This document shows, piece by piece, positions 25,677 to 35,400 of a stretch of 64,000 bases of DNA; position 1 is the first letter of the stretch, and each line of letters begins with the position of its first letter. The stretch comes from Flavobacteriaceae bacterium MAR_2010_72 (GTDB lineage Bacteria > Bacteroidota > Bacteroidia > Flavobacteriales > Flavobacteriaceae): contig QXCW01000002.1 of assembly GCA_003550275.1 (NCBI GenBank), positions 3,161,501 through 3,225,500 of the forward strand. Direction: 5' to 3'. A program made the position numbers and the translations under genes. The notes beneath the pieces are model-generated. The model was not told the DNA's origin and made no database searches. It worked only from the letters and a program-made list of their open reading frames with translations.

Positions 25677-26174
25677 ATGAAAACACTTGAATTATTTCAA
25701 TTATTAGAGCAGCACCAGGACAAATCATTGGTGTTTGAATATGCCCCAGGACAATTGGTAAGAGCCAATTATCACATTACAGAAGTAAAACACCTTACTG
25801 TTGACTCCGTTGATTGTGGGTCTCAAACCGATAACTGGAATGAAACTATCATTCAACTTTGGGAAAGCCCTAATGAATTAGGAAAGACTGAATACATGAG
25901 CGTTTATAAAGCTTTGGCCATTCTAAAAAAAGTTGGAAAAATGAAGCCTTATGTGCTTGATGCCGAAGCCAAAATAGAATACAGCAATACTGCATTCCAT
26001 ACCGCACAATTATTTATTAATGATTTTGAGATTAGTGGTAAACAACTTATCATCAAATTAGGTGTAGAACAAACCGATTGTAAGGCTAAAGAAGCTTGTG
26101 GAGTTGCTGAAGTATTACAACCTATTGGTTCAACTGTAGAACCCTGTTGTTCACCAGATGGAAATTGTTGTTAG
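25677..26174 (+). CDS. DUF6428 family protein
   Basis: A 165-residue protein matching the DUF6428 family of Bacteroidota, which is typically coded next to arsR and arsC. The fold seems alpha/beta (LELFQLLEQHQDKSLVFEY; QLFINDFEISGKQLIIKLG). The C-terminus is Cys-rich: Cys135, 141, 157, 158, 164 and 165 in a short flexible tail (PCC...NCC), plus Cys47, which would suit binding of thiophilic metals or As(III). A role in arsenic handling is inferred from context and Cys content. It overlaps the next gene by 17 bases. Confidence 0.8.
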   Translation: MKTLELFQLLEQHQDKSLVFEYAPGQLVRANYHITEVKHLTVDSVDCGSQTDNWNETIIQLWESPNELGKTEYMSVYKALAILKKVGKMKPYVLDAEAKIEYSNTAFHTAQLFINDFEISGKQLIIKLGVEQTDCKAKEACGVAEVLQPIGSTVEPCCSPDGNCC

Positions 26175-26646
26175 ACCAGTAATGAAAACCGATTGGATTG
26201 CGGTTTCAAAAATTTATGCTGAAGGTATTGCTACCGGTTTAGCAACATTTGAAACCATAGTCCCCAATTGGGACATCTGGGATGAAAAACATATTAAAAA
26301 TTGCCGTATTGTCGCGGAGGCCGAAAAGACAGTTGTAGGATATGCAGTACTATCCCCCGTTTCAAAACGAAAGGTCTATAAAGGCGTCGCCGAAGTTAGC
26401 GTTTATGTTTCAGAACTCTATAGAGGTAAAGGTTTTGGAGAAATCCTTTTAAAACGTTTAATAACTGAAAGTGAAACACAGGGTTACTGGACTTTGCAAG
26501 CAAGCATTTTTTCTGAAAATTTGGCTAGTATAAATTTGCATAAAAAATGTGGCTTCAGAAGTGTTGGTGTAAGAGAGAAAATAGGGATGCTCAATGGCAA
26601 ATGGTACGACAATCATTTTTTAGAACGAAGAAGTAAATTAATTTAG
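26158..26646 (+). CDS. GNAT acetyltransferase, ArsN/Pat-like
   Basis: A 162-residue GNAT enzyme with the IYAEGIATGLATFET opening (about 19-33) typical of phosphinothricin/arsinothricin N-acetyltransferases, and the acetyl-CoA loop YRGKGFGEILLKRLI (about 92-106). In ars operons such genes (arsN1) acetylate the antibiotic arsinothricin and its analogue phosphinothricin; that is established for ArsN1, while substrate here is inferred. ATG 26158 lies inside the DUF6428 gene; a strong overlap of 17 bases implies coupling. Confidence 0.82.
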   Translation: MEIVVRPVMKTDWIAVSKIYAEGIATGLATFETIVPNWDIWDEKHIKNCRIVAEAEKTVVGYAVLSPVSKRKVYKGVAEVSVYVSELYRGKGFGEILLKRLITESETQGYWTLQASIFSENLASINLHKKCGFRSVGVREKIGMLNGKWYDNHFLERRSKLI

Positions 26647-26703
26647 CCATCTCACTAATTGAATACCATAATTTAACTCACATACAATTTAATCAATATT
26701 CAT

Positions 26704-27117
26704 ATGAAAAATATACTTGTACTTTGTACCGGAAACTCTTGCAGAAGCCAAATGGCCCATGGTTATTTAAATCAATTTACCAAAGGCAAAGCCGCCATTT
26801 ACAGTGCTGGAATTGAAACTCATGGTTTAAATCCTGGTGCGGTCGCTATCATGAAAGAAGATGGAATCGACATTTCAGGTCACACTTCGAACCATGTCGA
26901 TGAATATGCTGATGTTGATTTTGATTATATTATTACCGTTTGTGACCATGCCAACGAGAACTGCCCGTTTATTCCTAGTAAAAGTGCCGTAAGGTTACAT
27001 CATAACTTTTTTGACCCTTCCAAATTGGTGGGTACTGAAGACGAAAAACATTCTGCTTTTTTAAAGGCCAGAAATGAGATAAAAGCTTATTTTAAAGACT
27101 TCGTATCGCAAATTTAA
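26704..27117 (+). CDS. arsC: Thioredoxin-type arsenate reductase (low-MW phosphatase family)
   Basis: A 137-residue protein with the P-loop CTGNSCRSQ (Cys8, Cys13, Arg14) and the resolving-cysteine pair in VCDHANENCP (Cys80, Cys87). The three cysteines at 8, 80 and 87 correspond to Cys10, Cys82 and Cys89 of Staphylococcus aureus ArsC, which reduces arsenate through a disulfide cascade resolved by thioredoxin. The extra phosphatase features fit the family. The C-terminus converges with the next gene: its TAA overlaps the stop of the acyltransferase gene, with no terminator between them. Last gene of the ars-type operon; no efflux gene follows. Confidence 0.9.
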   Translation: MKNILVLCTGNSCRSQMAHGYLNQFTKGKAAIYSAGIETHGLNPGAVAIMKEDGIDISGHTSNHVDEYADVDFDYIITVCDHANENCPFIPSKSAVRLHHNFFDPSKLVGTEDEKHSAFLKARNEIKAYFKDFVSQI

Positions 27118-28952
27118 GCTTCAGAATTCTCCTCATTATTAGAAAACTTGCGTTCTAATTCGGCTTGAAATTCTTCCATAACGGGACGCACAGTGCTTTC
27201 AGGTAGATCGGCAATACGAATATACATTAAGCCATCAACTGCATTATTGAACAAAGGATCCACATTAAAGGCCACAACTTTTGCGTTTTGCTTAATATAC
27301 TTTTTAATAAGCACTGGTAAACGCAAACTTCCTGGTTCGACCTCATCAATGATTCGGTCAAATTTATTCAGATCGGCTTCGGTTTCATCAAAGACAAAAT
27401 CTTTATCGGCATCTTTTAATTTAACCTTAAATTCCTTTTTGGGGTGGACGTATTGTGCAACATAGGGATCGTAGTAATGTGATTTCATAAACTCGATCAT
27501 CAGCGATTTTGAAAAGTTGGTAAACTGATTGCTGATACTCACGCCGCCGATCAAATATTTATGCTCTGGAAAACGTAATGTGGTATGCACTATGCCTTTC
27601 CAAAGTAAAAACAAAGGCATAGGTTTTTGTTGGTACTCACTAATAATGAAGGCACGGCCCATTTCGATGGATTCGCTCATCATTTTATAGAGTTCGGGTT
27701 CAAAACGGAACAAATCCTGCAAATAAAACCCATTGATTCCATAAGCTGCAAAAATTTTCGATCCCAGACCCATTCTATAAGCACCGGCTATTTGGTTGGT
27801 GTCATTGTCCCACAAAAACATGTGATGGTAATAGGTATCAAATTGATCCAAATCGATGGCTTCGTTGGTTCCTTCTCCTATTTCCCTAAAGGTGATTTCA
27901 CGTAATCTCCCTATTTCGCGTAAAATATTTGGAACATGTTTAGCTTCCGTTAAAAACACCTCATAGTTTTTACTCATGAGCAGCCTGTGATCTCCTTGGC
28001 GCAAGGCTTCAACTTCCTTGCACATGGCTTCAGAGTTTACTGGTGTCACAATACGTTTTGGAGGTTTAGGAACTTTTAGCGTGGATTGAATGTTATCTAA
28101 AAACCTGCCTTTACCATCAAATGAATTAGATAGCATATAGGTTTTTTTCCTTATAAACTCTGAAAACTCATCTAGCGTTGTATGTTCTTTTTGATCATTG
28201 ACAGAAATGGGTCGCCCTATCCTAACCTTGATGGTTCGGTGTTTTTGGGTTAACAGTTCGGAAGGTAATTTGGCTGTTCTAAACGTGTCACTTATCCTAG
28301 AAAGTTTGTAAAATAACTTGCTGTTCTTGGCATGAAAATAAATAGGAACCACTGGCACTTCTGCCTTTTGCACCAACTTCATAGCCGCCTCTTCCCATGG
28401 TTTATCTATTACCAATTTGCCATCTTTATAGGTTGAAACTTCTCCCGCAGGGAAGATGCCGAGTGGATGCCCTTCTTTTAAATGAAGAATTGAATTTTTA
28501 AAACCTGCTATACTTGATTTTGCATCCTTTCGGTCTTCAAAAGGATTTACAGGCATAATAAAAGGTTTCAAGGGCTCAATACGGTGCAACAAAAAGTTAG
28601 CGATGATCTTAAAATCCTTTCGCTGTTCTAACATCAACTTTAAGAGTAAAATGCCATCTATTCCCCCTAGAGGATGATTGGAAACCGTAATATAGGCACC
28701 ATCTTTTGGCAAACGTTTTAAGTCTTCTTCTGGAATTTCAAATTTTATTTTAAAATCATCCAAAATTCCGTTTAAAAACTCTAACTCTTCAAGATGTTTA
28801 TTGCGTTTGTAAATTTTATTGAGGGTGGATATCTTCAGTAATTTCATCAATAGCCATCCAAAAAAGGTTCCAAAAACACCGTACTTATCTAATTGTATGG
28901 CTTTTGCGACTTCTTTGGCCGTTACTAATCCTGTATCCTGCTGTTGGGTCAT
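27114..28952 (-). CDS. Two-domain acyltransferase (OlsF-like, amino-lipid synthesis)
   Basis: A 612-residue protein. The N-terminal half (about 60-290) is a PlsC-type acyltransferase with SNHPLGGID (His93...Asp99) and FPAGE (167-171). The C-terminal half (about 320-560) is the OlsB-like acyl-ACP-dependent N-acyltransferase (hemolysin/GNAT-like) with YRMGLG and ESIEMGRAFI. This fusion corresponds to OlsF, described in Serratia and Flavobacterium johnsoniae, which makes the lyso-amino lipid and then the diacyl ornithine- or glycine-type lipid in one protein. Whether the amino acid here is ornithine or glycine cannot be told. Tail-to-tail with arsC. Confidence 0.85.
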   Translation of the reverse strand: MTQQQDTGLVTAKEVAKAIQLDKYGVFGTFFGWLLMKLLKISTLNKIYKRNKHLEELEFLNGILDDFKIKFEIPEEDLKRLPKDGAYITVSNHPLGGIDGILLLKLMLEQRKDFKIIANFLLHRIEPLKPFIMPVNPFEDRKDAKSSIAGFKNSILHLKEGHPLGIFPAGEVSTYKDGKLVIDKPWEEAAMKLVQKAEVPVVPIYFHAKNSKLFYKLSRISDTFRTAKLPSELLTQKHRTIKVRIGRPISVNDQKEHTTLDEFSEFIRKKTYMLSNSFDGKGRFLDNIQSTLKVPKPPKRIVTPVNSEAMCKEVEALRQGDHRLLMSKNYEVFLTEAKHVPNILREIGRLREITFREIGEGTNEAIDLDQFDTYYHHMFLWDNDTNQIAGAYRMGLGSKIFAAYGINGFYLQDLFRFEPELYKMMSESIEMGRAFIISEYQQKPMPLFLLWKGIVHTTLRFPEHKYLIGGVSISNQFTNFSKSLMIEFMKSHYYDPYVAQYVHPKKEFKVKLKDADKDFVFDETEADLNKFDRIIDEVEPGSLRLPVLIKKYIKQNAKVVAFNVDPLFNNAVDGLMYIRIADLPESTVRPVMEEFQAELERKFSNNEENSEA

Positions 28953-28974
28953 AGGTGTAAATGTACTAAATTGT

Positions 28975-30225
28975 TTATTTAGTTACTATTTGTACCGTCC
29001 CTTGCGTTACCTGCTTCAGCAAAATTGTTTTACCTGCTTCTAATTGTTTAATGGCTTCCTCATTGAAATGCCTTATCGTATAAAGCGACACGTCTTCCTG
29101 ATAATCGACCTTGAACTTTGCTTTCAAATGTTGAAGCAATTTTTCGAGATTATTATATATGTTATCTACACAAACCGAAAAACTAATCGCTGAATTTTGA
29201 ATAACATCTACCTTCATTTTATACTGATGAAGTAAATTAAAAATCTCGCTTATGTTCTCTTCTACGATGTATGAAAAATCCAAGGATGACAATGAAATCA
29301 TCACCTGATTTTTCTTAACAATAAAACAAGGCACATCGGGTTCTAAACCAATTCCTCTGCCAACCATTGTACCCGGGTTTTCTGGCTTTAAAAACGACTT
29401 AACATACAGCGGAATTTCTTTGCCCTGTAATGGCTGTAGGGTTTTGGGGTGAATAACAGAAGCCCCGTAAAATGCCAACTCTATAGCTTCTCTATATGAA
29501 ATTTTATTTAGCAATTGTGCATTTTCAAAATACCGAGGATCGGCATTTAATACCCCTGGAACATCCTTCCAAATGGTCACGCTTTCGGCATTAATACAAT
29601 AGGCAAAAATTGCTGCAGTGTAATCACTTCCTTCCCTTCCTAAAGTCGTGGTGAAATTATTGGCGTCGCTCCCTAAAAATCCCTGTGTTACATTTAAGCT
29701 CTTTTTATCAAATTTTGAAGTGATTTGGGTTTGGGTTTCTTCCCAATTTATATTTGCTCTTCTGTAGTAATTATCGGTTTTAATCATTTCACGAACGTCA
29801 ATCCAATTGTTTTTTAGTCCGATTTGATTTAAATATTCACTAATAATAACGGTTGAAACCAACTCACCATAACCAATGGTTTGGTCGTACACAAAATTAT
29901 AATCAGGAGATTTATTACGATCATAAAACCCCTTCAACTCATCAAACAAGTTGGCCACTTTTTTGAAAACGGCATGTTGTTCGTTTTCGAAAAGATCGAG
30001 CAATATAGCGTTATGATACTTTTTTACCTCTTGAAGTGAGCTTTGCAATTCTTCCTTTTTATTGAAGTAATTATGAATAACCCCTTCCAGAGCATTTGTG
30101 GTTTTTCCCATGGCAGAAACCACGATAAGGGTATTGTCATAACCAACAGTCTGCAATACTTTTGCCATATTTTTCACCCCATCGGCATCTTTAACCGATG
30201 CCCCTCCAAATTTAAATACTCTCAT
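28975..30225 (-). CDS. Aspartate kinase
   Basis: A 416-residue monofunctional aspartokinase, first step to lysine, threonine and methionine. The kinase core shows KFGGASV (5-11), the GREGSDYTAAIFA stretch and IWKDVPGVLNADPR (aspartate and ATP site). C-terminal ACT domains follow (about 300-416), so lysine or threonine feedback is plausible. No fused homoserine dehydrogenase. It sits one base after the GNAT gene, downstream in the same minus-strand transcript. Confidence 0.93.
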   Translation of the reverse strand: MRVFKFGGASVKDADGVKNMAKVLQTVGYDNTLIVVSAMGKTTNALEGVIHNYFNKKEELQSSLQEVKKYHNAILLDLFENEQHAVFKKVANLFDELKGFYDRNKSPDYNFVYDQTIGYGELVSTVIISEYLNQIGLKNNWIDVREMIKTDNYYRRANINWEETQTQITSKFDKKSLNVTQGFLGSDANNFTTTLGREGSDYTAAIFAYCINAESVTIWKDVPGVLNADPRYFENAQLLNKISYREAIELAFYGASVIHPKTLQPLQGKEIPLYVKSFLKPENPGTMVGRGIGLEPDVPCFIVKKNQVMISLSSLDFSYIVEENISEIFNLLHQYKMKVDVIQNSAISFSVCVDNIYNNLEKLLQHLKAKFKVDYQEDVSLYTIRHFNEEAIKQLEAGKTILLKQVTQGTVQIVTK

Positions 30226-30226
30226 A

Positions 30227-30706
30227 TTATAATTTTGATAAATAATTTTTTATGCCTTGCTCATCCAACTGTACAACATTCCAGTCGCGCATGACATTAG
30301 CTCCTTTATTTTCGTAAAATTTTATTGCTGGCTCATTCCAATCGAGCACCTCCCAGCTTATACGTTTTACTCCCAATTGGTTTCCATAAGTCACTACTTC
30401 ATTCAAAAGGGCTTCACCAAGACCTTTACCCCTCATGTTCTGACTTACAATCAAATCTTCTAAATGCAATACTTCACCTTTCCAGGTTGAAAAACGCTTG
30501 TAGACCAAAGCAATTCCTTCAACGTTATCATTTACTTCAGCAACAAAACATTGAAATGCTGGATAAGCTCCAAATCCCTTTTCAAGCAAATCAGTTTCGG
30601 TGACTTCTACAGCATCTGGTTCTTTTTCAAAAACTGCTAATTCCTTAATAAGGCCAAGTACTTGAGGCATATCTGTTTTAAGAGCTTTTCGTATAGAGAA
30701 TGTCAT
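30227..30706 (-). CDS. GNAT N-acetyltransferase, SSAT/diamine acetyltransferase-like
   Basis: A 159-residue GNAT enzyme similar to spermidine/spermine or thialysine N-acetyltransferases: IRKALKTDMPQVLGLIKELA at the start, LEDLIVSQNMRGKGLGEALLNEV as acetyl-CoA loop, and WEVLDWNEPAIKFYENKGA near the C-terminus, the last being typical of the SSAT group. Substrates are probably short amines or amino acids. A -7 box TATATTTG on the minus strand (30731-30724) precedes it; it heads the transcript with aspartate kinase. Confidence 0.86.
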   Translation of the reverse strand: MTFSIRKALKTDMPQVLGLIKELAVFEKEPDAVEVTETDLLEKGFGAYPAFQCFVAEVNDNVEGIALVYKRFSTWKGEVLHLEDLIVSQNMRGKGLGEALLNEVVTYGNQLGVKRISWEVLDWNEPAIKFYENKGANVMRDWNVVQLDEQGIKNYLSKL

Positions 30707-30723
30707 TATTGAAAAATTTGGTG

Positions 30724-30731
30724 CAAATATA
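30724..30731 (-). promoter_or_regulatory. -7 promoter box of GNAT-aspartate kinase
   Basis: Minus strand TATATTTG, a full TAnnTTTG match 17 bases upstream of the start codon at 30706. No TTG at the usual distance. Confidence 0.5.
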
Positions 30732-30828
30732 ACCTAAACTTGATTATTAAGTTAAATTAATCTTCTACGAAAACGTTGTAGTTGGTCAAAAAAATAAGAT
30801 ATTTGCACAAACAAACTTTAAACGTAAC

Positions 30829-31839
30829 ATGTCTCATACAAATCAGACTTTAGGTGAATTCATAATAGAAAACCAATCCTCATTTAAATACACTTCGGGT
30901 GAACTTTCAAGGTTAATCAATTCTATACGTTTGGCCGCCAAAGTGGTTAATCATGATGTCAATAAAGCTGGTTTGGTAGACATTATTGGAGCGGCAGGTG
31001 AGGTTAATGTTCAAGGGGAAAATCAGCAAAAATTGGATGTGTATGCCAATAAAAAATTCATTCAAACCCTAATCAACCGAAATATAGTTTGTGGTATCGC
31101 CAGTGAAGAAGAAGATGACTTTATTGCCATAAACAGCCAAGACGAGAATCATCAAAATAAATATGTGGTGTTGATCGATCCTTTAGACGGGTCGTCAAAT
31201 ATTGATGTCAATGTTTCTGTTGGTACCATTTTTTCAATCTACAGACGTGTAACGCCCGTTGGTACCGCTGTTACACTTGAAGATTTTTTACAACCGGGCA
31301 ATCAACAAGTCGCAGCAGGATATGTCATCTACGGGACTTCGACCATGTTGGTCTATACTACTGGTGCAGGTGTTAATGGTTTTACCCTTAACCCAGCTAT
31401 TGGAACATTTTATTTATCACACCCCAACATGAGATTTCCAGAAGACGGCAAAATATATTCGGTAAATGAAGGCAATTATAGCCACTTTCCTCAAGGCGTA
31501 AAAAATTATATTAAATATTGCCAGATGGAAGAAGGTGATAGACCGTACACAAGCCGATATATTGGCTCTATGGTTTCAGATATTCACAGGAACATGATCA
31601 AGGGTGGTATTTTTATGTATCCAAAAAGCTCCAAGGACTCGAACGGAAAATTAAGATTGCTTTATGAATGTAACCCTATGGCCTTTATTGCAGAACAAGC
31701 ATATGGCAAGGCTAGTGATGGCTTTGGTAGAATTTTAGATATTCAGCCTACTTCGCTACATGAACGTGCTCCATTTTTTTGCGGTAGTAAAAACATGGTT
31801 GAGAAGGTTGAGGAATTTATGCGCAATTCTATGTCATAA
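30829..31839 (+). CDS. fbp: Fructose-1,6-bisphosphatase class 1
   Basis: A 336-residue class 1 FBPase, gluconeogenesis. The metal site [17 protein letters not shown] (117-133) is intact, together with SEEEDD and [21 protein letters not shown] and [19 protein letters not shown] form the sugar-phosphate pocket. Complete and of normal length. It stands as a single gene between divergent neighbours, with a bidirectional terminator behind it. Confidence 0.97.
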   Translation: MSHTNQTLGEFIIENQSSFKYTSGELSRLINSIRLAAKVVNHDVNKAGLVDIIGAAGEVNVQGENQQKLDVYANKKFIQTLINRNIVCGIASEEEDDFIAINSQDENHQNKYVVLIDPLDGSSNIDVNVSVGTIFSIYRRVTPVGTAVTLEDFLQPGNQQVAAGYVIYGTSTMLVYTTGAGVNGFTLNPAIGTFYLSHPNMRFPEDGKIYSVNEGNYSHFPQGVKNYIKYCQMEEGDRPYTSRYIGSMVSDIHRNMIKGGIFMYPKSSKDSNGKLRLLYECNPMAFIAEQAYGKASDGFGRILDIQPTSLHERAPFFCGSKNMVEKVEEFMRNSMS

Positions 31840-31842
31840 AAA

Positions 31843-31865
31843 AAGTGAACCTTTTGAGTTCACTT
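31843..31865. terminator. Bidirectional terminator between fbp and terB
   Basis: AAGTGAAC (31843-31850) pairs with GTTCACTT (31858-31865). On the minus strand seven T follow the stem; on the plus strand only a few T, so it mainly ends the terB transcript and probably helps with fbp. Confidence 0.7.
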
Positions 31866-31886
31866 CTTTACATTGTAAACAGATTA

Positions 31887-32318
31887 TTACCTGTTCATAT
31901 TTTTCATTTCTTCCATAAAGGTTTCGAGATCTACTCCGTTACCTACTAGAGTTAAAGCTTTATCAATAATATACTTAACATTCTCATGTGAGAATCCGAG
32001 TCCAATAGCAATCTTTCTTAAAATAATTTCTTCATGATCCCCTTTTATATGATCTACATAAACCATTCGAGCCAAATCATAAAGCCGCTCTAGCCTTCTA
32101 TCATATGAGGTTGGCGGATTTATAGGGTGTGATTGATAGTCTTTTAAAATTTGCTTGTATTCCGCATCACTTATCTCTAAATTTCTAGCCAAGCGATCAA
32201 TAAACTCCTTCTCTTCATTAGAAATAATTCCATCATCCATTGCCACTCTTACAATAGCAGCAAAGTGATCCTCATTTCTTTTCTTAAAGCCACTATCAAA
32301 TAAATCTAAAAATGACAT
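31887..32318 (-). CDS. TerB family tellurite-resistance-like protein
   Basis: A 143-residue all-helical protein of the TerB superfamily: AAIVRVAMDDGIISNEEKEFIDRLA is the first EF-like acidic helix pair and IAIGLGFSHENVKYIIDKAL the last. TerB-type proteins appear in tellurite-resistance and stress systems and alone in many genomes; here there are no other ter genes, so a general stress role is the safest reading. Single gene with its own -7 box (32342-32349). Confidence 0.83.
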   Translation of the reverse strand: MSFLDLFDSGFKKRNEDHFAAIVRVAMDDGIISNEEKEFIDRLARNLEISDAEYKQILKDYQSHPINPPTSYDRRLERLYDLARMVYVDHIKGDHEEIILRKIAIGLGFSHENVKYIIDKALTLVGNGVDLETFMEEMKNMNR

Positions 32319-32341
32319 ATATTTTCTTTTTTATTATGCAG

Positions 32342-32349
32342 CAAATATA
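32342..32349 (-). promoter_or_regulatory. -7 promoter box of terB
   Basis: Minus strand TATATTTG, a full TAnnTTTG match 23 bases before the ATG at 32318. Confidence 0.5.
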
Positions 32350-32392
32350 ATTTTAATAATAGTTTTTATCAATAAACTCCTCAACAAAATTT

Positions 32393-32400
32393 TATATTTG
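32393..32400 (+). promoter_or_regulatory. -7 promoter box of mfd
   Basis: TATATTTG, a full TAnnTTTG match 16 bases before the TTG start of mfd. It supports the start at 32417 because no in-frame ATG lies between. Confidence 0.55.
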
Positions 32401-32416
32401 CACAAATTATGTTGAC

Positions 32417-35400
32417 TTGAGTAAATTACATCTCTCGCAAAGGTATGCGCAGGTTTTGCAAACGCAAAATCTGTACAATACTATTGCCCATTTTGAAAAT
32501 TCAGGCACGTCTACACAACGCTCAAAACTACATTTAAAAGGTCTTGTAGGGTCTTCTTTGTCGTTTGTGTTAGTTGAGGCTTTCAAAAAGGCTGAAAAAC
32601 CATTTGTACTAATATTTAATGATAAAGAAGAGGCCGCTTTTTATCTTAATGATCTCGAAGTTTTACTCAACCCAAATGATGTATTGTTTTACCCTGGAAG
32701 TTACAGGCGTCCCTATCAAATTGAAGAAACGGACAATGCCAATGTATTGTTACGTGCCGAAGTTTTAAACAGAATCAATTCGAGAAAAAAACCGGCCATT
32801 ATTGTGACCTATCCCGATGCTCTTTTTGAAAAGGTTGTTACTCGAAAAGAATTAGAAAAAAACACCTTAAAAGTTGCTTTGGGCGATCAATTATCAATTG
32901 ATTTTGTCAATGAAGTCCTCTTCGAGTATAAATTTAAAAGGGTCGATTTTGTAACTGAACCTGGTGAATTTTCAGTTCGTGGTGGCATTGTAGATGTCTT
33001 CTCCTTTTCGCATGATGAGCCCTATAGGATTGAGTTTTTTGGAGATGAAATAGATAGTATTAGGACCTTTGATGTTGAAACTCAACTTTCAACTGATAAA
33101 GTCAAGAAAATTCAAATCATTCCAAATGTTGCCAATAAATTTCTTCAAGAAAAAAGACAGAGTTTTTTGGACTATATGGCTTCAAAAACAGTGGTATTTA
33201 CTAAAAATACTGAACTGCTATTCGCTAGGATCGATGATTTTTTTGAAAAAGCAAAAGACACCTTTTCATCCCTATCTTCAGAATTGAGCCATGCTACTCC
33301 AGAAGAACTATTCTGTAATTCAGAATTACTAAAACGGCAGTTATTGGATTTTATGGTAGTTGAATGTGGTACTCATTCTTATTTTACTAACAGTGCAACT
33401 GTCGAACACATTATAAACTTCAATACCGTTCCTCAACCCTCATTCAACAAGCAATTTAATTTGCTAATGGATGATTTAGATGTCAATTTTGACAACGGAT
33501 ACACGAACTATATTGCCTGTGCTAGCGAACAACAAGCCAAACGTTTTCATGACATTTTTGAAGATGCAAGTGCAGAACGAAGTCGAAATTTAGAACAGGA
33601 TGTCCATTATAAAACCTTAGTACTGTCTTTATACCAAGGCTTTATTGACCACGATCATAAAATTGCCTGCTATACTGATCATCAATTGTTTGAGCGCTAT
33701 CACAAATTCCATATTAAAAATGGTTATGCCAAAAAACAGGCGATCACCCTAAAAGAACTCACCAATTTAGAAATTGGCGATTATGTTACCCATATTGATC
33801 ATGGTATCGGTAAATTTGGTGGGCTTCAAAAAATTGACGTCGAAGGCAAAAAACAAGAAGCCATCAAGCTTATTTACGGTGAACGAGATGTACTTTATTT
33901 AAGCATCCATTCACTACATAAGATCACCAAGTTTAACGGAAAAGATGGTAAGCCTCCAAAAATCTATAAATTAGGTAGTGCAGCTTGGAAAAATCTAAAG
34001 CAGAAAACAAAATCTAAAGTCAAGGAAATTGCCTTTAATCTTATTCAGGTATATGCTAAACGCAAACTAGAAAAGGGCCATCAATACCATCCTGACAGCT
34101 ATATGCAGCATGAACTTGAAGCTTCTTTTATTTACGAGGATACTCCCGACCAAACCACAGCAACCGCAGATATTAAAGCCGATATGGAAAGTGACCGTCC
34201 CATGGATCGTTTGGTTTGTGGTGACGTAGGTTTTGGTAAAACCGAAGTTGCTATCAGGGCAGCCTTTAAAGCAGTCGATAACAGTAAGCAAGTTGCCGTT
34301 TTAGTACCAACAACCATACTTGCGTATCAGCATTTCAGAACCTTTACAGAGCGTTTAAAAGATTTTCCAGTAACTGTTGATTATGTCAATCGATTTAGAA
34401 CTGCAAAAGAAAAACGGGAAACTTTGGAAGGTCTTGAAACTGGCAAAGTAGATATCCTAATTGGTACGCATCAACTAGTTAATAAAAATGTAAAATTTAA
34501 AGATTTAGGGTTGCTCATTGTAGATGAAGAGCAAAAGTTTGGTGTTGCCGTAAAAGAAAAGCTTAAAACACTAAAAGAAAATGTAGATGTATTAACGCTT
34601 ACTGCTACACCCATACCAAGAACGCTTCAGTTTAGTTTAATGGCTGCCCGTGATCTTTCGGTAATTACAACGCCGCCACCTAACCGCTATCCAATAGAAA
34701 GTCATGTGATTCGGTTTAGTGAAGAGACTATTCGTGATGCGATCTCCTATGAAATTCAACGTGGTGGACAAATTTTCTTCATCCATAATCGTATTGAAAA
34801 CATAAAAGAAGTTGCTGGACTTATCCAGCGCCTGGTTCCGGATGCAAAAATTGGAATCGGTCATGGCCAACTTGATGGTAAAAAACTGGAACATTTGATG
34901 TTGGCCTTTATGAATGGTGAATTTGATGTTTTGGTAAGTACAACGATTGTTGAAAGTGGCTTGGACGTTCCTAATGCCAATACCATTTTTATCAACAATG
35001 CTAATAATTTTGGGTTGAGTGATTTACACCAAATGCGAGGTCGGGTTGGACGAAGCAATAAAAAAGCGTTCTGCTATTTCATTACTCCAGAATATTCTGC
35101 CATGACCAATGATGCCCGTAAACGTATAACAGCACTTGAACAATTTACCGAATTGGGCAGTGGCTTTAATATTGCTATGAAAGATTTGGAAATTCGTGGA
35201 GCTGGAGATTTACTAGGTGGTGAACAAAGTGGGTTTATCAACGAAATTGGTTTTGACACCTATCAAAAAATACTTAATGAAGCCATTGAAGAACTCAAAG
35301 AGAACGAGTTTAAAGATCTGTACCATGATGACAGAAAAGACAAGACCTATGTAAAAGAAATTATCATCGACAGTGATTTTGAATTATTGTTTCCTGATGA

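Noticed and set aside
30765-30781. CTACGAAAACGTTGTAG as a second site for the LexA-like repressor
   Set aside because: Only five of six arm positions match, and the spacing differs from the 5816-5828 dyad; a chance match in AT-rich DNA is more likely.
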